Source of the DNA: CAZTHM01 sp041946825
Lineage (GTDB): Bacteria > Acidobacteriota > Terriglobia > UBA7540
Direction: 5' to 3'
Length of the DNA: 64,000 nucleotides
Assembly: GCA_041946825.1 (NCBI GenBank)
Contig: JBHGBD010000003.1
Coordinates: forward strand, 1-64,000
In this document: piece after piece, positions 17,107-25,180 of the stretch
Numbering within the stretch: the first letter of the stretch is position 1
How the letters are laid out: every line of letters starts with the position of its first letter
Program-made: the position numbers and the translations under genes
The notes under the pieces: model-generated
The model's database searches: none
Seen by the model: only the letters and a program-made list of their open reading frames with translations
Told to the model about the DNA's origin: nothing

Positions 17107-18146
17107 TTCTCTCCCCTTGCTGTTTCCAGGCGCGAGAACAGTGCGTTCTCGAAGTCCTGGGCCTCCAGGATCTCAGCCGTGATAACACACGCGAGAAACG
17201 GGATGGTTCCGCGTTCTATTGGCATGAAGTTCATAGCGTCCTTCTCTGTGGTAACAATAGCCTTCGCACCGGATGCCGCGGCACGCGCCATGATAGGCCC
17301 AATCTCGCCATGACCATATACGTGATGGTCGTGAAACGTGTCAACGCCGGTGAGGGTCAATCCCCATTTCCTCAAGTTTGCAAAGAACGCTCGGGGATTG
17401 CCAATTCCACAGAAGGCGTGAACTGACGATCCCTCGAGCGCCGTCGGTGGATAGGTTTTTTCCGTTTTGATGTCAACAAAGCCGCAGAGCTTGGTTCTTT
17501 CCTGAAATATCTCGACCTTGGGATTAATTCGCCGGACGAGTTTCGTCAGGGGCCCGGGGTCGCCGAGTTCGGTGCGCGTCAGCACGACAATGTGCGCGCG
17601 CTCAAGCGCAGTGCAAGTCTCGCGCTGATGTCCGGCGGGGAGAAGTGCTTGATCGGAGAGTTCCCGGGTCACATCCAGCAAGACAATATCAACTTCGCGC
17701 GCCAGCGACCAATGTTGAAACCCATCGTCGAGAATGTGAACGTCGACGTCGAAACGTTCCTCGGCCACGCGACCCGCGCGGTAGCGGTCAGCACAGACGA
17801 CGATGGGGACTTCCGGCAGCGATCGTGCCACCATCGCGGGTTCGTCTCCGACGTCGCGGGCGTCAGGTTTTCGCTCCGCGGCAGGTTCGAGAACAATCAG
17901 CTCACGGTGATCTCGACGGCCATATCCGCGCGTGAGTATGCTCGGCTTCCCACCGCGTCTCAGCAATATCCCGGTGATGTACCGGACCAGCGGGGTTTTT
18001 CCGGTACCGCCGGTGGTCAGGTTCCCAACGCTCACCACGGGGCGAAGCAGTCGGCGGGTCTTGAGCCATCCACGGCGATAAGCCGCGCGGCGGATCGCCA
18101 CGCCGAGTTTGAATCCCGCTCCGAGCGGCGCCAGAAGTCGCTTCAC
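17103..18146 (-). CDS. lpxK: Tetraacyldisaccharide 4'-kinase
   Basis: Phosphorylates the 4' position of the lipid A disaccharide at the inner membrane, giving lipid IVA. The Walker A segment is VGNLTTGGTGKTPLV near residue 40. Then come ILTRGYGRR, GDEPAMVARSL and the LDDGFQHW motif, all diagnostic of LpxK. FCGIGNPRAFF and TTEKDAMNF follow in the C-terminal half. Length (347) is typical. The start is GTG, seven bases after waaA ends, and the end overlaps waaF. Confidence 0.95.
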   Translation of the reverse strand: MKRLLAPLGAGFKLGVAIRRAAYRRGWLKTRRLLRPVVSVGNLTTGGTGKTPLVRYITGILLRRGGKPSILTRGYGRRDHRELIVLEPAAERKPDARDVGDEPAMVARSLPEVPIVVCADRYRAGRVAEERFDVDVHILDDGFQHWSLAREVDIVLLDVTRELSDQALLPAGHQRETCTALERAHIVVLTRTELGDPGPLTKLVRRINPKVEIFQERTKLCGFVDIKTEKTYPPTALEGSSVHAFCGIGNPRAFFANLRKWGLTLTGVDTFHDHHVYGHGEIGPIMARAAASGAKAIVTTEKDAMNFMPIERGTIPFLACVITAEILEAQDFENALFSRLETARGEN

Positions 18147-18152
18147 TTTCGC

Positions 18153-19469
18153 CTATCCCTCATCCCGGGCGCGCGTGTGAACACTGGGTTCGAGCAATTC
18201 CGCGATGTGCTCGAGCGTGCGCTTCGTCGCTCCAGACTCCCGCGCGAGCAGATTCTTTGCGGCCTCGCCCAATTGGCGGCTACGCTCGGGGTCGCCGAGG
18301 AGCTCCAATAATGCCTTCGACAGCGCCAGGGCGTCTGGAACCTGCATTGCCGCGTGTCCATCCACAAACTGCCGGGCGATGTCACGGAAGTTGTGCATGT
18401 GCGGCCCGAACACGATGGGCTTGGCCCAGTAGGCCGGCTCGAGCACATTATGCCCGCCGGTCGGTACCAGGCTGCCCCCGATGTAAACGACATCCGCCAG
18501 CGCAAAGAGACCCGCCAACTCACCAATCGTATCAAGCAGAAAAACTTCCGCCGAGTCGAGCTTGCCCTCTTCAAATTCCAGTTTAGTACGGCGAAGGAGA
18601 GAAATGTTGTTTTGTGTGAGGAGGTGAATGACCTCTTCGCATCGATTCGGATGGCGTGGCGCGAGAATGAACAGGGCCCGATTGTGCGTTCGGCGAATCT
18701 CTTTCCACGCCGGTAACAGCAGGGCTTCTTCGCCGGGCATGGTACTGGCGGCGACCAGGATCGGACAACGCTGCCTCAGCTTGAGCGCATTCTCCAGCAC
18801 ATGGGTGATCTCGCCGGCGCGCGGAGGCACGCTGTCGAACTTGAGGTTGCCCGCGAACACGACACGCTCACGCTTCGCGCCCAGGCTGGCGAACCGTTCG
18901 CCGTCAGTTGGGGACTGGGCGCAGATGCGGTCCACATTTTCCAGAACCCGCCGGATGAAAGGACCGACCCATCGATATCGACGGAAGGACCGGTCGGAGA
19001 GCCTGGCGTTGACGAGGATGATTTTCGCGCCGGATTCGTGCACCGCGCGCAGCAAATTGGGCCACAACTCCGTCTCGGCAATCACCAGCATTGCCGGCCG
19101 GATGCGCTCCACCGCCCGGCGAATGCAGAATCCCCAATCGAGCGGAAGATAAAAGCGGCCGGAAATCCCTGGCAATCGGGACTCGCCGGCCCCGCGGCCC
19201 GTCGGCGTAACGTGACTGAGGAAAATCTTGTGCTCAGGATAACGCTGTTGCAATTCGAGCGTCAGGCCCGCCACCGCCAGGGTCTCGCCAACCGAGACGG
19301 CGTGAATCCAGATTGCCGGTCGGCCGTCATGCTGAAAGGATGTGGGGAGGAAGCCGAATCGTTCGCGCCAATCAGCGGCCGAGAAAATCTTTCCCCTCAA
19401 GCGCCACAGGTAATAAGGCGCCGTCAGAACGATGCCGAGACTGAATAGGACACTGTAAACAAGATACAT
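18153..19469 (-). CDS. waaA: 3-deoxy-D-manno-octulosonic acid transferase (Kdo transferase)
   Basis: Transfers Kdo to lipid IVA at the inner membrane. I start it at ATG 19469, giving MYLVYSVLFSLGIVL, the single N-terminal membrane anchor expected of WaaA. The longer frame to 19622 runs through the promoter and would add 51 unrelated residues. In 438 residues the family landmarks are WIHAVSVGET, FLSHVTPTGRGAG, ETELWPNLL, NARLSDRS and the C-terminal GGSLVPTGGHNVLEPA. GT30 by these motifs. First gene of the LPS operon. Whether one or two Kdo units are added cannot be read from sequence. Confidence 0.95.
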   Translation of the reverse strand: MYLVYSVLFSLGIVLTAPYYLWRLRGKIFSAADWRERFGFLPTSFQHDGRPAIWIHAVSVGETLAVAGLTLELQQRYPEHKIFLSHVTPTGRGAGESRLPGISGRFYLPLDWGFCIRRAVERIRPAMLVIAETELWPNLLRAVHESGAKIILVNARLSDRSFRRYRWVGPFIRRVLENVDRICAQSPTDGERFASLGAKRERVVFAGNLKFDSVPPRAGEITHVLENALKLRQRCPILVAASTMPGEEALLLPAWKEIRRTHNRALFILAPRHPNRCEEVIHLLTQNNISLLRRTKLEFEEGKLDSAEVFLLDTIGELAGLFALADVVYIGGSLVPTGGHNVLEPAYWAKPIVFGPHMHNFRDIARQFVDGHAAMQVPDALALSKALLELLGDPERSRQLGEAAKNLLARESGATKRTLEHIAELLEPSVHTRARDEG

Positions 19470-19514
19470 CACAGGATGGGCGGCAAGTGGACCAAACGGA
19501 CAGAGCCGGAAATG

Positions 19515-19543
19515 ATTATATGTCGGAATCACGGGACCGGCAA
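19515..19543 (-). promoter_or_regulatory. Sigma70-type promoter of the waaA LPS operon
   Basis: On the minus strand TTGCCG (538-543), a 17-base spacer and a perfect TATAAT (515-520) lie 46 bases before the waaA ATG. This places the transcription start near 19508 and excludes the longer waaA frame. Confidence 0.6.
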
Positions 19544-19685
19544 CGGGCCGCGTCAAAGGGCTCCATCGAGGCAACCCGCTCTCACAAGCGAGACGCCCGC
19601 GGCTTGTCGCTCGATTACGCATGTGTTAAGTTTGCGCCGCAGACCAAATGACGCCTGAAGAGGTTGCGGCATCAATGGAGTGGTC

Positions 19686-21302
19686 ATGAAATCTCGCATC
19701 CTCAAAAAGCCTGAGACTTCGCAGTTATGGCCGCGACGAAAGTTTGTGAAGAGTTTTGGGGCGCTGGCCGCCGGGTTGGTGGCGTGTCGGACGGCAAGGT
19801 TGCTGTATGGGCAGTCCGCAGCCGAGCCGCCGCTGAAGGCGCAGATCAAGATCGATCTCGACCGGCGGTTGGGAACGATCGACCCGATGCTCTACGGCAA
19901 TTTCATCGAGCACCTCGGCCGGTGCATATACGGGGGCGTGTTTGACGAAGGCTCGAAACTCGCGGACCCGGCTGGAATTCGCAAGGATGTTCTGGAAGCG
20001 GCGAAGCGATTGAGAATTACTCAACTGCGCTGGCCCGGCGGGAACTTCGTTTCCGGCTATCACTGGACCGACGGCATCGGCCCGCGCGAATCGCGTCCGG
20101 CGCGTTACGCGCTGGCGTGGCAGGAGACGGAGTCGAATCGCTTCGGAACCGACGAGTTCATCACTTATTGCCGAAAGCTCGGCACCGAACCTTATATCTG
20201 CGTGAATGTTGGCAACGGAACTCTCGACGAAGCGATGCACTGGGTGGAGTACTGCAATCATTCCGGTGGAACCTACTACTCCGACTTGCGGAGGAAGTAT
20301 GGTCACGCCGAGCCTTACAACGTCAAGTACTGGGGCGTGGGGAACGAAATCTATGGCGAATGGCAAATCGGCCACAAGAATGTCCACGACTACGCGAAGG
20401 CAGCGGTGGAATTCTGCAAAGTTATGAAGTGGATGGATCCTTCCATCAAACTGGTCGCTTGCGGAAACGGCGAGCCCAATTGGGACCGGCCGGCGCTCGA
20501 GGCCACGGTCCGCTATGTCGATTACATCTCCGCTCACCACTACACCGTGACCGACGAGTTAAAGGACTACTACGAGATCGTCGGCGCCGTGGCGCAGATG
20601 GAAGCCACGATCAAGAGTTCCGCGATGACCGCGGAGACAGTTTCGGTGGCCGCGAAGAAAAAGACTCCGGTTTACGTCGCCTTCGACGAGTGGAATATCC
20701 TCCATAATTGGAGCGACGGCGGGAAACGCGACGATGTGCACAAATTCGAAGTTCCCTACAACCTGCGTGACGCGCTGTGGGTCGCGGGTGCGCTGAACGC
20801 GCTGCAGCGCAACTGCCGCATGGTGCGCATGGCGAACCTGGCACAACTCGTCAATGTCATCGCGCCGATGTACACCACTCCCGACGGCCTGCTTTTGCGG
20901 ACGACTTATTTCCCGCTGGAGCTTTACGCCAATCGTTCCGGCAGCATTGCGCTCGACGTATTCGCGGTCTCGCCCGACTTCGAAACCCGAAATTTCGGGC
21001 CGCAGAAGTTTCTCGATGTTTCTGCCACCCTCGATGAGGAGAAGCGACGCGTGACGCTGGCCGTTGTCAATCGCCGCAAAGAGGGCGATGTGGTCGGAAC
21101 CGTCGACCTCGCCGGCGTGCGGGCCAAGCCCGGCGGCCGGGCGTTCATCATTACCGGCGCGAGCCCCGACGCGCAGAACACTTTCGAAAGTCCGCGGGCC
21201 GTGGCCACCCAGGAACTCAAGTTTACGGAGACAGGAAACCGCTGGGATTATCGCTTCCCGCGTCACTCGGTTTCATGGCTGGAGTTTGACGTGGAAGGGT
21301 AA
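19686..21302 (+). CDS. Alpha-L-arabinofuranosidase (GH51), Tat-type signal
   Basis: Releases terminal L-arabinofuranose from arabinans or arabinoxylans. An N-terminal RRKFVKSFGALAAGL segment looks like a twin-arginine signal, so the enzyme is probably periplasmic or exported, unlike many cytoplasmic GH51 enzymes. The barrel shows YGNFIEHLGRCIYGG and RWPGGNFVSGYHW. WGVGNEIYG carries the acid/base E221, and FDEWNI carries the nucleophile E335, so catalysis should be intact. The C-terminal beta-domain is present (538 residues). ATG at 19686 is chosen for its GGAG at 19677-19680. It is the first gene of the arabinose-polysaccharide region and is convergent with the amidohydrolase gene. Confidence 0.9.
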   Translation: MKSRILKKPETSQLWPRRKFVKSFGALAAGLVACRTARLLYGQSAAEPPLKAQIKIDLDRRLGTIDPMLYGNFIEHLGRCIYGGVFDEGSKLADPAGIRKDVLEAAKRLRITQLRWPGGNFVSGYHWTDGIGPRESRPARYALAWQETESNRFGTDEFITYCRKLGTEPYICVNVGNGTLDEAMHWVEYCNHSGGTYYSDLRRKYGHAEPYNVKYWGVGNEIYGEWQIGHKNVHDYAKAAVEFCKVMKWMDPSIKLVACGNGEPNWDRPALEATVRYVDYISAHHYTVTDELKDYYEIVGAVAQMEATIKSSAMTAETVSVAAKKKTPVYVAFDEWNILHNWSDGGKRDDVHKFEVPYNLRDALWVAGALNALQRNCRMVRMANLAQLVNVIAPMYTTPDGLLLRTTYFPLELYANRSGSIALDVFAVSPDFETRNFGPQKFLDVSATLDEEKRRVTLAVVNRRKEGDVVGTVDLAGVRAKPGGRAFIITGASPDAQNTFESPRAVATQELKFTETGNRWDYRFPRHSVSWLEFDVEG

Positions 21303-21324
21303 CACGGCGGCGCCGCTTGCCTCG

Positions 21325-22158
21325 TCAATCCGGTAATGCGTAAAATCGCGCGGCGTTGTCGCCGCACACGGCTTGTTGCTCATCGGCTGAAAGTCCATTC
21401 ACGTAGTCCTTGGGTATCCGCAGAACGGCCGCGTATTCCCCAGCCAGGGCGCAGACAGGCCAGTCCGATCCCACCATCAGGCGCTTCGTCCCGAAGCACT
21501 CCAATACGGTATCGAGATAAGGAGTGAAGTCGCCCGGCTTCCAACTCTTCCAATCAGCCTCCGTCACCAAGCCGGAGATTTTGCAGAAGACGTTCGGGAA
21601 GCCTGCCAACCGGCGAATGTCGCCTGCCCACGAGTCAAATTCGTGCGCCCTAATGCGCGGCTTCGCGAGGTGATCCACGACAAAGGGTTGATCGGGGAAT
21701 CGACTGACGAATTCGCGGGCGACGGTGAGATGGCGAGGAAAGAGCAGCAAATCGTAAGTTAGTTTGTATTTTGCCAAGAAGCCGATGCCGCGCATGAAAT
21801 CCTCGCGCAGCATGAATCGGTCGTCGGGCTCGTCGTGGACGATGTGACGAATGCCGCGGAACCTCCGATGTTGCGCCAGCAAGGCGAGTTGCTCCTCAAC
21901 GCGCGAACTGCACAGGTCCACCCAGCCGACCACACCCTTGATGAAAGTGTTCTCATCAGCCAATTTCAGCAGCCACCGGCTCTCTTCCAGACACTGGCGC
22001 GCTTGCACAGCCACGGTGCCTCCGATTCCTTCCGGCTCGAGCAGCGGGGCCAGATCTTCCGGCAGGTAATCTCTCTTCAATATTTCCATACCTGGCCCAA
22101 TCCAACCGTATTCCTTCGCGTTGAAAATCCAGAAGTGCTGGTGAGCATCAATCTTCAT
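21325..22158 (-). CDS. Amidohydrolase 2 family protein, L-fuconolactonase-like
   Basis: Metal-dependent hydrolase of the COG3618 type, many of which open sugar lactones such as L-fucono- or L-rhamnono-lactone. It starts MKIDAHQHFWIF, with the HxH-like metal motif. RGIRHIVHDEPDD, VVDHLAKP (a metal histidine) and MVGSDWPVC with the catalytic aspartate follow. ATG 22158 has an excellent GGGAGG seven bases upstream and gives 277 residues; the longer frame has no support. Given the L-arabinose genes around it, a sugar-lactone substrate is the natural guess. Confidence 0.85.
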   Translation of the reverse strand: MKIDAHQHFWIFNAKEYGWIGPGMEILKRDYLPEDLAPLLEPEGIGGTVAVQARQCLEESRWLLKLADENTFIKGVVGWVDLCSSRVEEQLALLAQHRRFRGIRHIVHDEPDDRFMLREDFMRGIGFLAKYKLTYDLLLFPRHLTVAREFVSRFPDQPFVVDHLAKPRIRAHEFDSWAGDIRRLAGFPNVFCKISGLVTEADWKSWKPGDFTPYLDTVLECFGTKRLMVGSDWPVCALAGEYAAVLRIPKDYVNGLSADEQQAVCGDNAARFYALPD

Positions 22159-22270
22159 GAAAGGGCCTCCCGGAATGCGGACCACAGAATACCAAGGAAG
22201 CGCTTGACAGAGCCATTCGAAGGCAGCTATGAAGGCCAAAAGCCCGGACATGGTAACGAGGTTGCCAGCC

Positions 22271-24223
22271 ATGGACACTCTCCATCCTCTCACTCGACGA
22301 CAGTTTGTTTCAGCCGCGGCGGGCGCCGCTGGCGCGGCAGTGCTGAAGCCCCCAACTCTTGTTGGGGGGATGCTCAGGCCGCAAACGAACCTGGCCGACC
22401 TCAATCACGGCGAACGCTGGCAGAGAATTAAATTCAGAATTCGCCCGTTCCCTCTCTCTCAGGTTCGGCTCGGCACGGGCCCGTGCAAAGACGCCATGGA
22501 GCTTGACCGTCGCTACCTGCATTCGCTTGCCTCTGATCGTCTGTTACACAATTTCCGCATCAACGCAGGCATGCCCTCATCCGCTCCTTCCTTCGGCGGC
22601 TGGGAAAAGCCCGACTGCGAACTGCGTGGGCACTTTACAGGGGGCCATTTCCTGACTGCCTGCGCGCTGATGTACGCGAGCTGCGGCGACACCGAGCTCA
22701 AGGCCAAGGGCGACGCCCTTGTGGCTGAGCTCGCGAAGTGTCAGAAGGCCTTGCGCAACGGCTACCTCAGCGCCTTTCCTGAGGAATTCTTTGACCGCTT
22801 GCGCAACGGCGTCGCCGTGTGGGCTCCGTTCTATACACTGCACAAGATTATGGCGGGCCACCTGGATATGTACACTCACTGCGGCAATGAGGAAGCTCTT
22901 TCGGTGGCGGAAGGAATGGCACGCTGGATCCGCCAGTGGGCGCAGTCGCTGAGCGATGAGCATATGGCGCGCGTGAAGTTAACGGAATTCGGGGGAATGA
23001 ACGAGGTGCTCTACAACCTCTTCGCTGCGACCGGAAAGGAAGAGTATCTGGAGCTGGGCCGGCGGTTCGATGACGAGCGGATCTTCGGGCCGCTCGCGTC
23101 CCGCCGAGACGAGCTGAAGGGACTGCATGCCAACACAACGATTCCTAAGATTACAGGCGCCGCGCGCGCCTATGAGCTGACCGGCGAGCGACGCTATCGC
23201 GAGATTGCGGAATTCTTCTGGCACGCGGTCACGAGCGCGCGGGCCTATTGTACGGGCGGCACGAGCAGCGGCGAGCATTGGACTTGCGATCCGGGCAGGC
23301 TGGCGGCGGAAATCAACAGCGAGACGGAAGAATGCTGCTGCGCGTACAACATGCTCAAGCTCACGCGGCACCTGATCGGCTGGACGGCCGATCCGCATCT
23401 GGCGGATTACTTCGAACGCGTGCTCTTCAATCACCGCCTCGGCACGCAGAATCCCGAGGATGGGATGATGATGTATTTCCTGCCGCTGGTTTCAGGACTG
23501 TGGAAGTTCTTCAACTCACCTGTCGATTCCTTCTGGTGCTGCACAGGAACGGGAGTCGAAGAATTCGCCAAACTCGGCGATAGCATCTACTTCCACGACG
23601 AGCGCGGCCTGTTCGTCAACCTCTTTGTTGCCTCGCGAGTGAACTGGCCGGAGAAAGGGATTCGGTTGCGGCAGGAAACGGCATTTCCTGAGCAGGAAGG
23701 TACGACGCTCACGGTCGAGGTTGACAGGCCGGTGGAAATGGATCTGCACATTCGAATCCCCTACTGGGCAACACGGGGCGGCACGGTGAAGTTGAACGGC
23801 GCAACGCTTCCGGTTTTTTCCAATCCGAGCAGTTATCTGAGGCTGTCGCGTGTTTGGAAAACCGGCGACAAGGTTGAGGTCAGCCTGCCGATGGGGATCC
23901 ACGTCAGCCCGCTCCCCGGCGATGAGTCACAACAAGCGATCATGTATGGGCCGCTCGTTCTGGCCGGTCGCCTGGGAGCCGAAGGCCTGACCAAGGAAGA
24001 GTTCTACGGCGGATACAGCCCGGCGCCCCAAGGCGAGCCGACAGGGGCACCCGCCATCACAGTGGACTCGAGAGATCCGCTCGGCTGGATCGAGCCTGTG
24101 CCCAACCGCCCTCTCACTTTCTGCACCGTCGGACAATCGCAAAGCCTCATCTTGATTCCTCTTTACAGGTTGTTTGGCGAAAGGTACGCCGTGTACTGGA
24201 AGGTGAATCAGAAGTCTGTTTGA
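22271..24223 (+). CDS. Beta-L-arabinofuranosidase, GH127 family (DUF1680), Tat-type signal
   Basis: Predicted to cleave beta-L-arabinofuranosyl linkages. The N-terminus TRRQFVSAAAGAAGAA is a Tat-like signal. The family zinc-thiolate site is visible: an EECCC segment at residues 353-357 supplies the E-x-C ligands, and WCC at 422-424 supplies the paired cysteines of the type known from HypBA1. GGMNEVLYNLFAATG and the C-terminal beta-sandwich complete the 650-residue protein. I chose ATG 22271 with GAGG nine bases upstream, since the twin-arginine motif then lies near the N-terminus; ATG 22229 and 22250 are alternatives. It is transcribed away from the amidohydrolase gene. Confidence 0.88.
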   Translation: MDTLHPLTRRQFVSAAAGAAGAAVLKPPTLVGGMLRPQTNLADLNHGERWQRIKFRIRPFPLSQVRLGTGPCKDAMELDRRYLHSLASDRLLHNFRINAGMPSSAPSFGGWEKPDCELRGHFTGGHFLTACALMYASCGDTELKAKGDALVAELAKCQKALRNGYLSAFPEEFFDRLRNGVAVWAPFYTLHKIMAGHLDMYTHCGNEEALSVAEGMARWIRQWAQSLSDEHMARVKLTEFGGMNEVLYNLFAATGKEEYLELGRRFDDERIFGPLASRRDELKGLHANTTIPKITGAARAYELTGERRYREIAEFFWHAVTSARAYCTGGTSSGEHWTCDPGRLAAEINSETEECCCAYNMLKLTRHLIGWTADPHLADYFERVLFNHRLGTQNPEDGMMMYFLPLVSGLWKFFNSPVDSFWCCTGTGVEEFAKLGDSIYFHDERGLFVNLFVASRVNWPEKGIRLRQETAFPEQEGTTLTVEVDRPVEMDLHIRIPYWATRGGTVKLNGATLPVFSNPSSYLRLSRVWKTGDKVEVSLPMGIHVSPLPGDESQQAIMYGPLVLAGRLGAEGLTKEEFYGGYSPAPQGEPTGAPAITVDSRDPLGWIEPVPNRPLTFCTVGQSQSLILIPLYRLFGERYAVYWKVNQKSV

Positions 24224-24250
24224 GCGGAGAGTTGCGGATCATGCCGGCAT

Positions 24251-25180
24251 TCAGCCAGTAAAGATATTGCGTGCGACGAAGAGGACGTTCGCGGGTCGTT
24301 CCGCAAGCCGGCGCATGTACCATGGAAACCAGTATGACCCGTACGCCACCAGCACGACGGATCTCCATCCGTCCTGAGCTAGGCGGATCTGCTCGGCGCG
24401 CTGAATTCCGTACAGCATCTGGAATTCGCAGCACTCGCTGCCCAAGCCCTGTGCCGCCGTGTATTCCGCAATCTTCCTTATCAATTTCGTATCGTGGGTA
24501 GCGATCGCGGCGCGCACCCTCGCTCGCCGCGCCTCGTCACTTAACATTGCTTTGGCCAAGCCAAAGAAGTTTTCATCGACATCCCTTTTTCTCTGAAACG
24601 CGATGTCGGGCGACTCGTTGTACGCGCCCTTGACGAGCCGAATCCCCCCGCCCAGCGGAAGGAGCGCGGCGAGATCCTGCGCCGTCCGGTGAAGATAAGC
24701 CTGTAAACACACGCCCGCCTGCGGACATGACTTTTGCACCCGGCGAAACAGTTCGAGCGTTACATCAACATAATGGCTGGCTTCCATGTCGATCCAGACT
24801 GTGCTGGTCGGTCCCGCGCGCTCGTTGATGCTCAGGAGATTTTCGTAACAGAGGTCTTTATCGAGGTCGAGGCCGAGCTGCGTCAGTTTAACGGAAACTT
24901 CCGTGGGCAATCCCAGAGACTTGATCTGGTCAAGTACGTCGAGATAATGCTCGGTCACACTCGCGGCTTCTTTGGAGTCGGTGACGTTCTCTCCCAGGCG
25001 CGTGAACACCGTCGCGAGTCCGAGCTCCTGCAACTTGCGCGCCGCCGCAATCGCGTCGGAGACTTCTTCGCCGGGCATAAAGCGCGCCACGGCCTTGCGC
25101 ATGAAGCCGCAGTGCGGCAGGCGTTCGCGCAGCCAGGCATTCTGCGAGCCGGCGAGAAATAAGCTTCGCATGACGCCCAT
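24251..25180 (-). CDS. Proline dehydrogenase (ProDH, PutA N-terminal-like)
   Basis: FAD-dependent oxidation of proline to pyrroline-5-carboxylate. The TIM-barrel motifs of monofunctional ProDH are present: VSVKLTQLGLD, WIDMEASHYVDVTLELF, VCLQAYLHRT, RLVKGAYNE, ATHDTKLI and EFQMLYGI, then a terminal YMRRLAERP with the proline-binding arginines. The start is ATG 25180, one base inside the stop of the upstream GH127 gene (TGATG), giving 309 residues. No P5C dehydrogenase is in the window. Coupling to a glycosidase is odd and discussed in the findings. Confidence 0.92.
   Translation of the reverse strand: MGVMRSLFLAGSQNAWLRERLPHCGFMRKAVARFMPGEEVSDAIAAARKLQELGLATVFTRLGENVTDSKEAASVTEHYLDVLDQIKSLGLPTEVSVKLTQLGLDLDKDLCYENLLSINERAGPTSTVWIDMEASHYVDVTLELFRRVQKSCPQAGVCLQAYLHRTAQDLAALLPLGGGIRLVKGAYNESPDIAFQRKRDVDENFFGLAKAMLSDEARRARVRAAIATHDTKLIRKIAEYTAAQGLGSECCEFQMLYGIQRAEQIRLAQDGWRSVVLVAYGSYWFPWYMRRLAERPANVLFVARNIFTG

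Noticed and set aside
18153..19622. waaA starting at 19622
   Set aside because: The added 51 residues lie upstream of a TTGCCG-N17-TATAAT promoter, and the true N-terminal anchor begins at ATG 19469.
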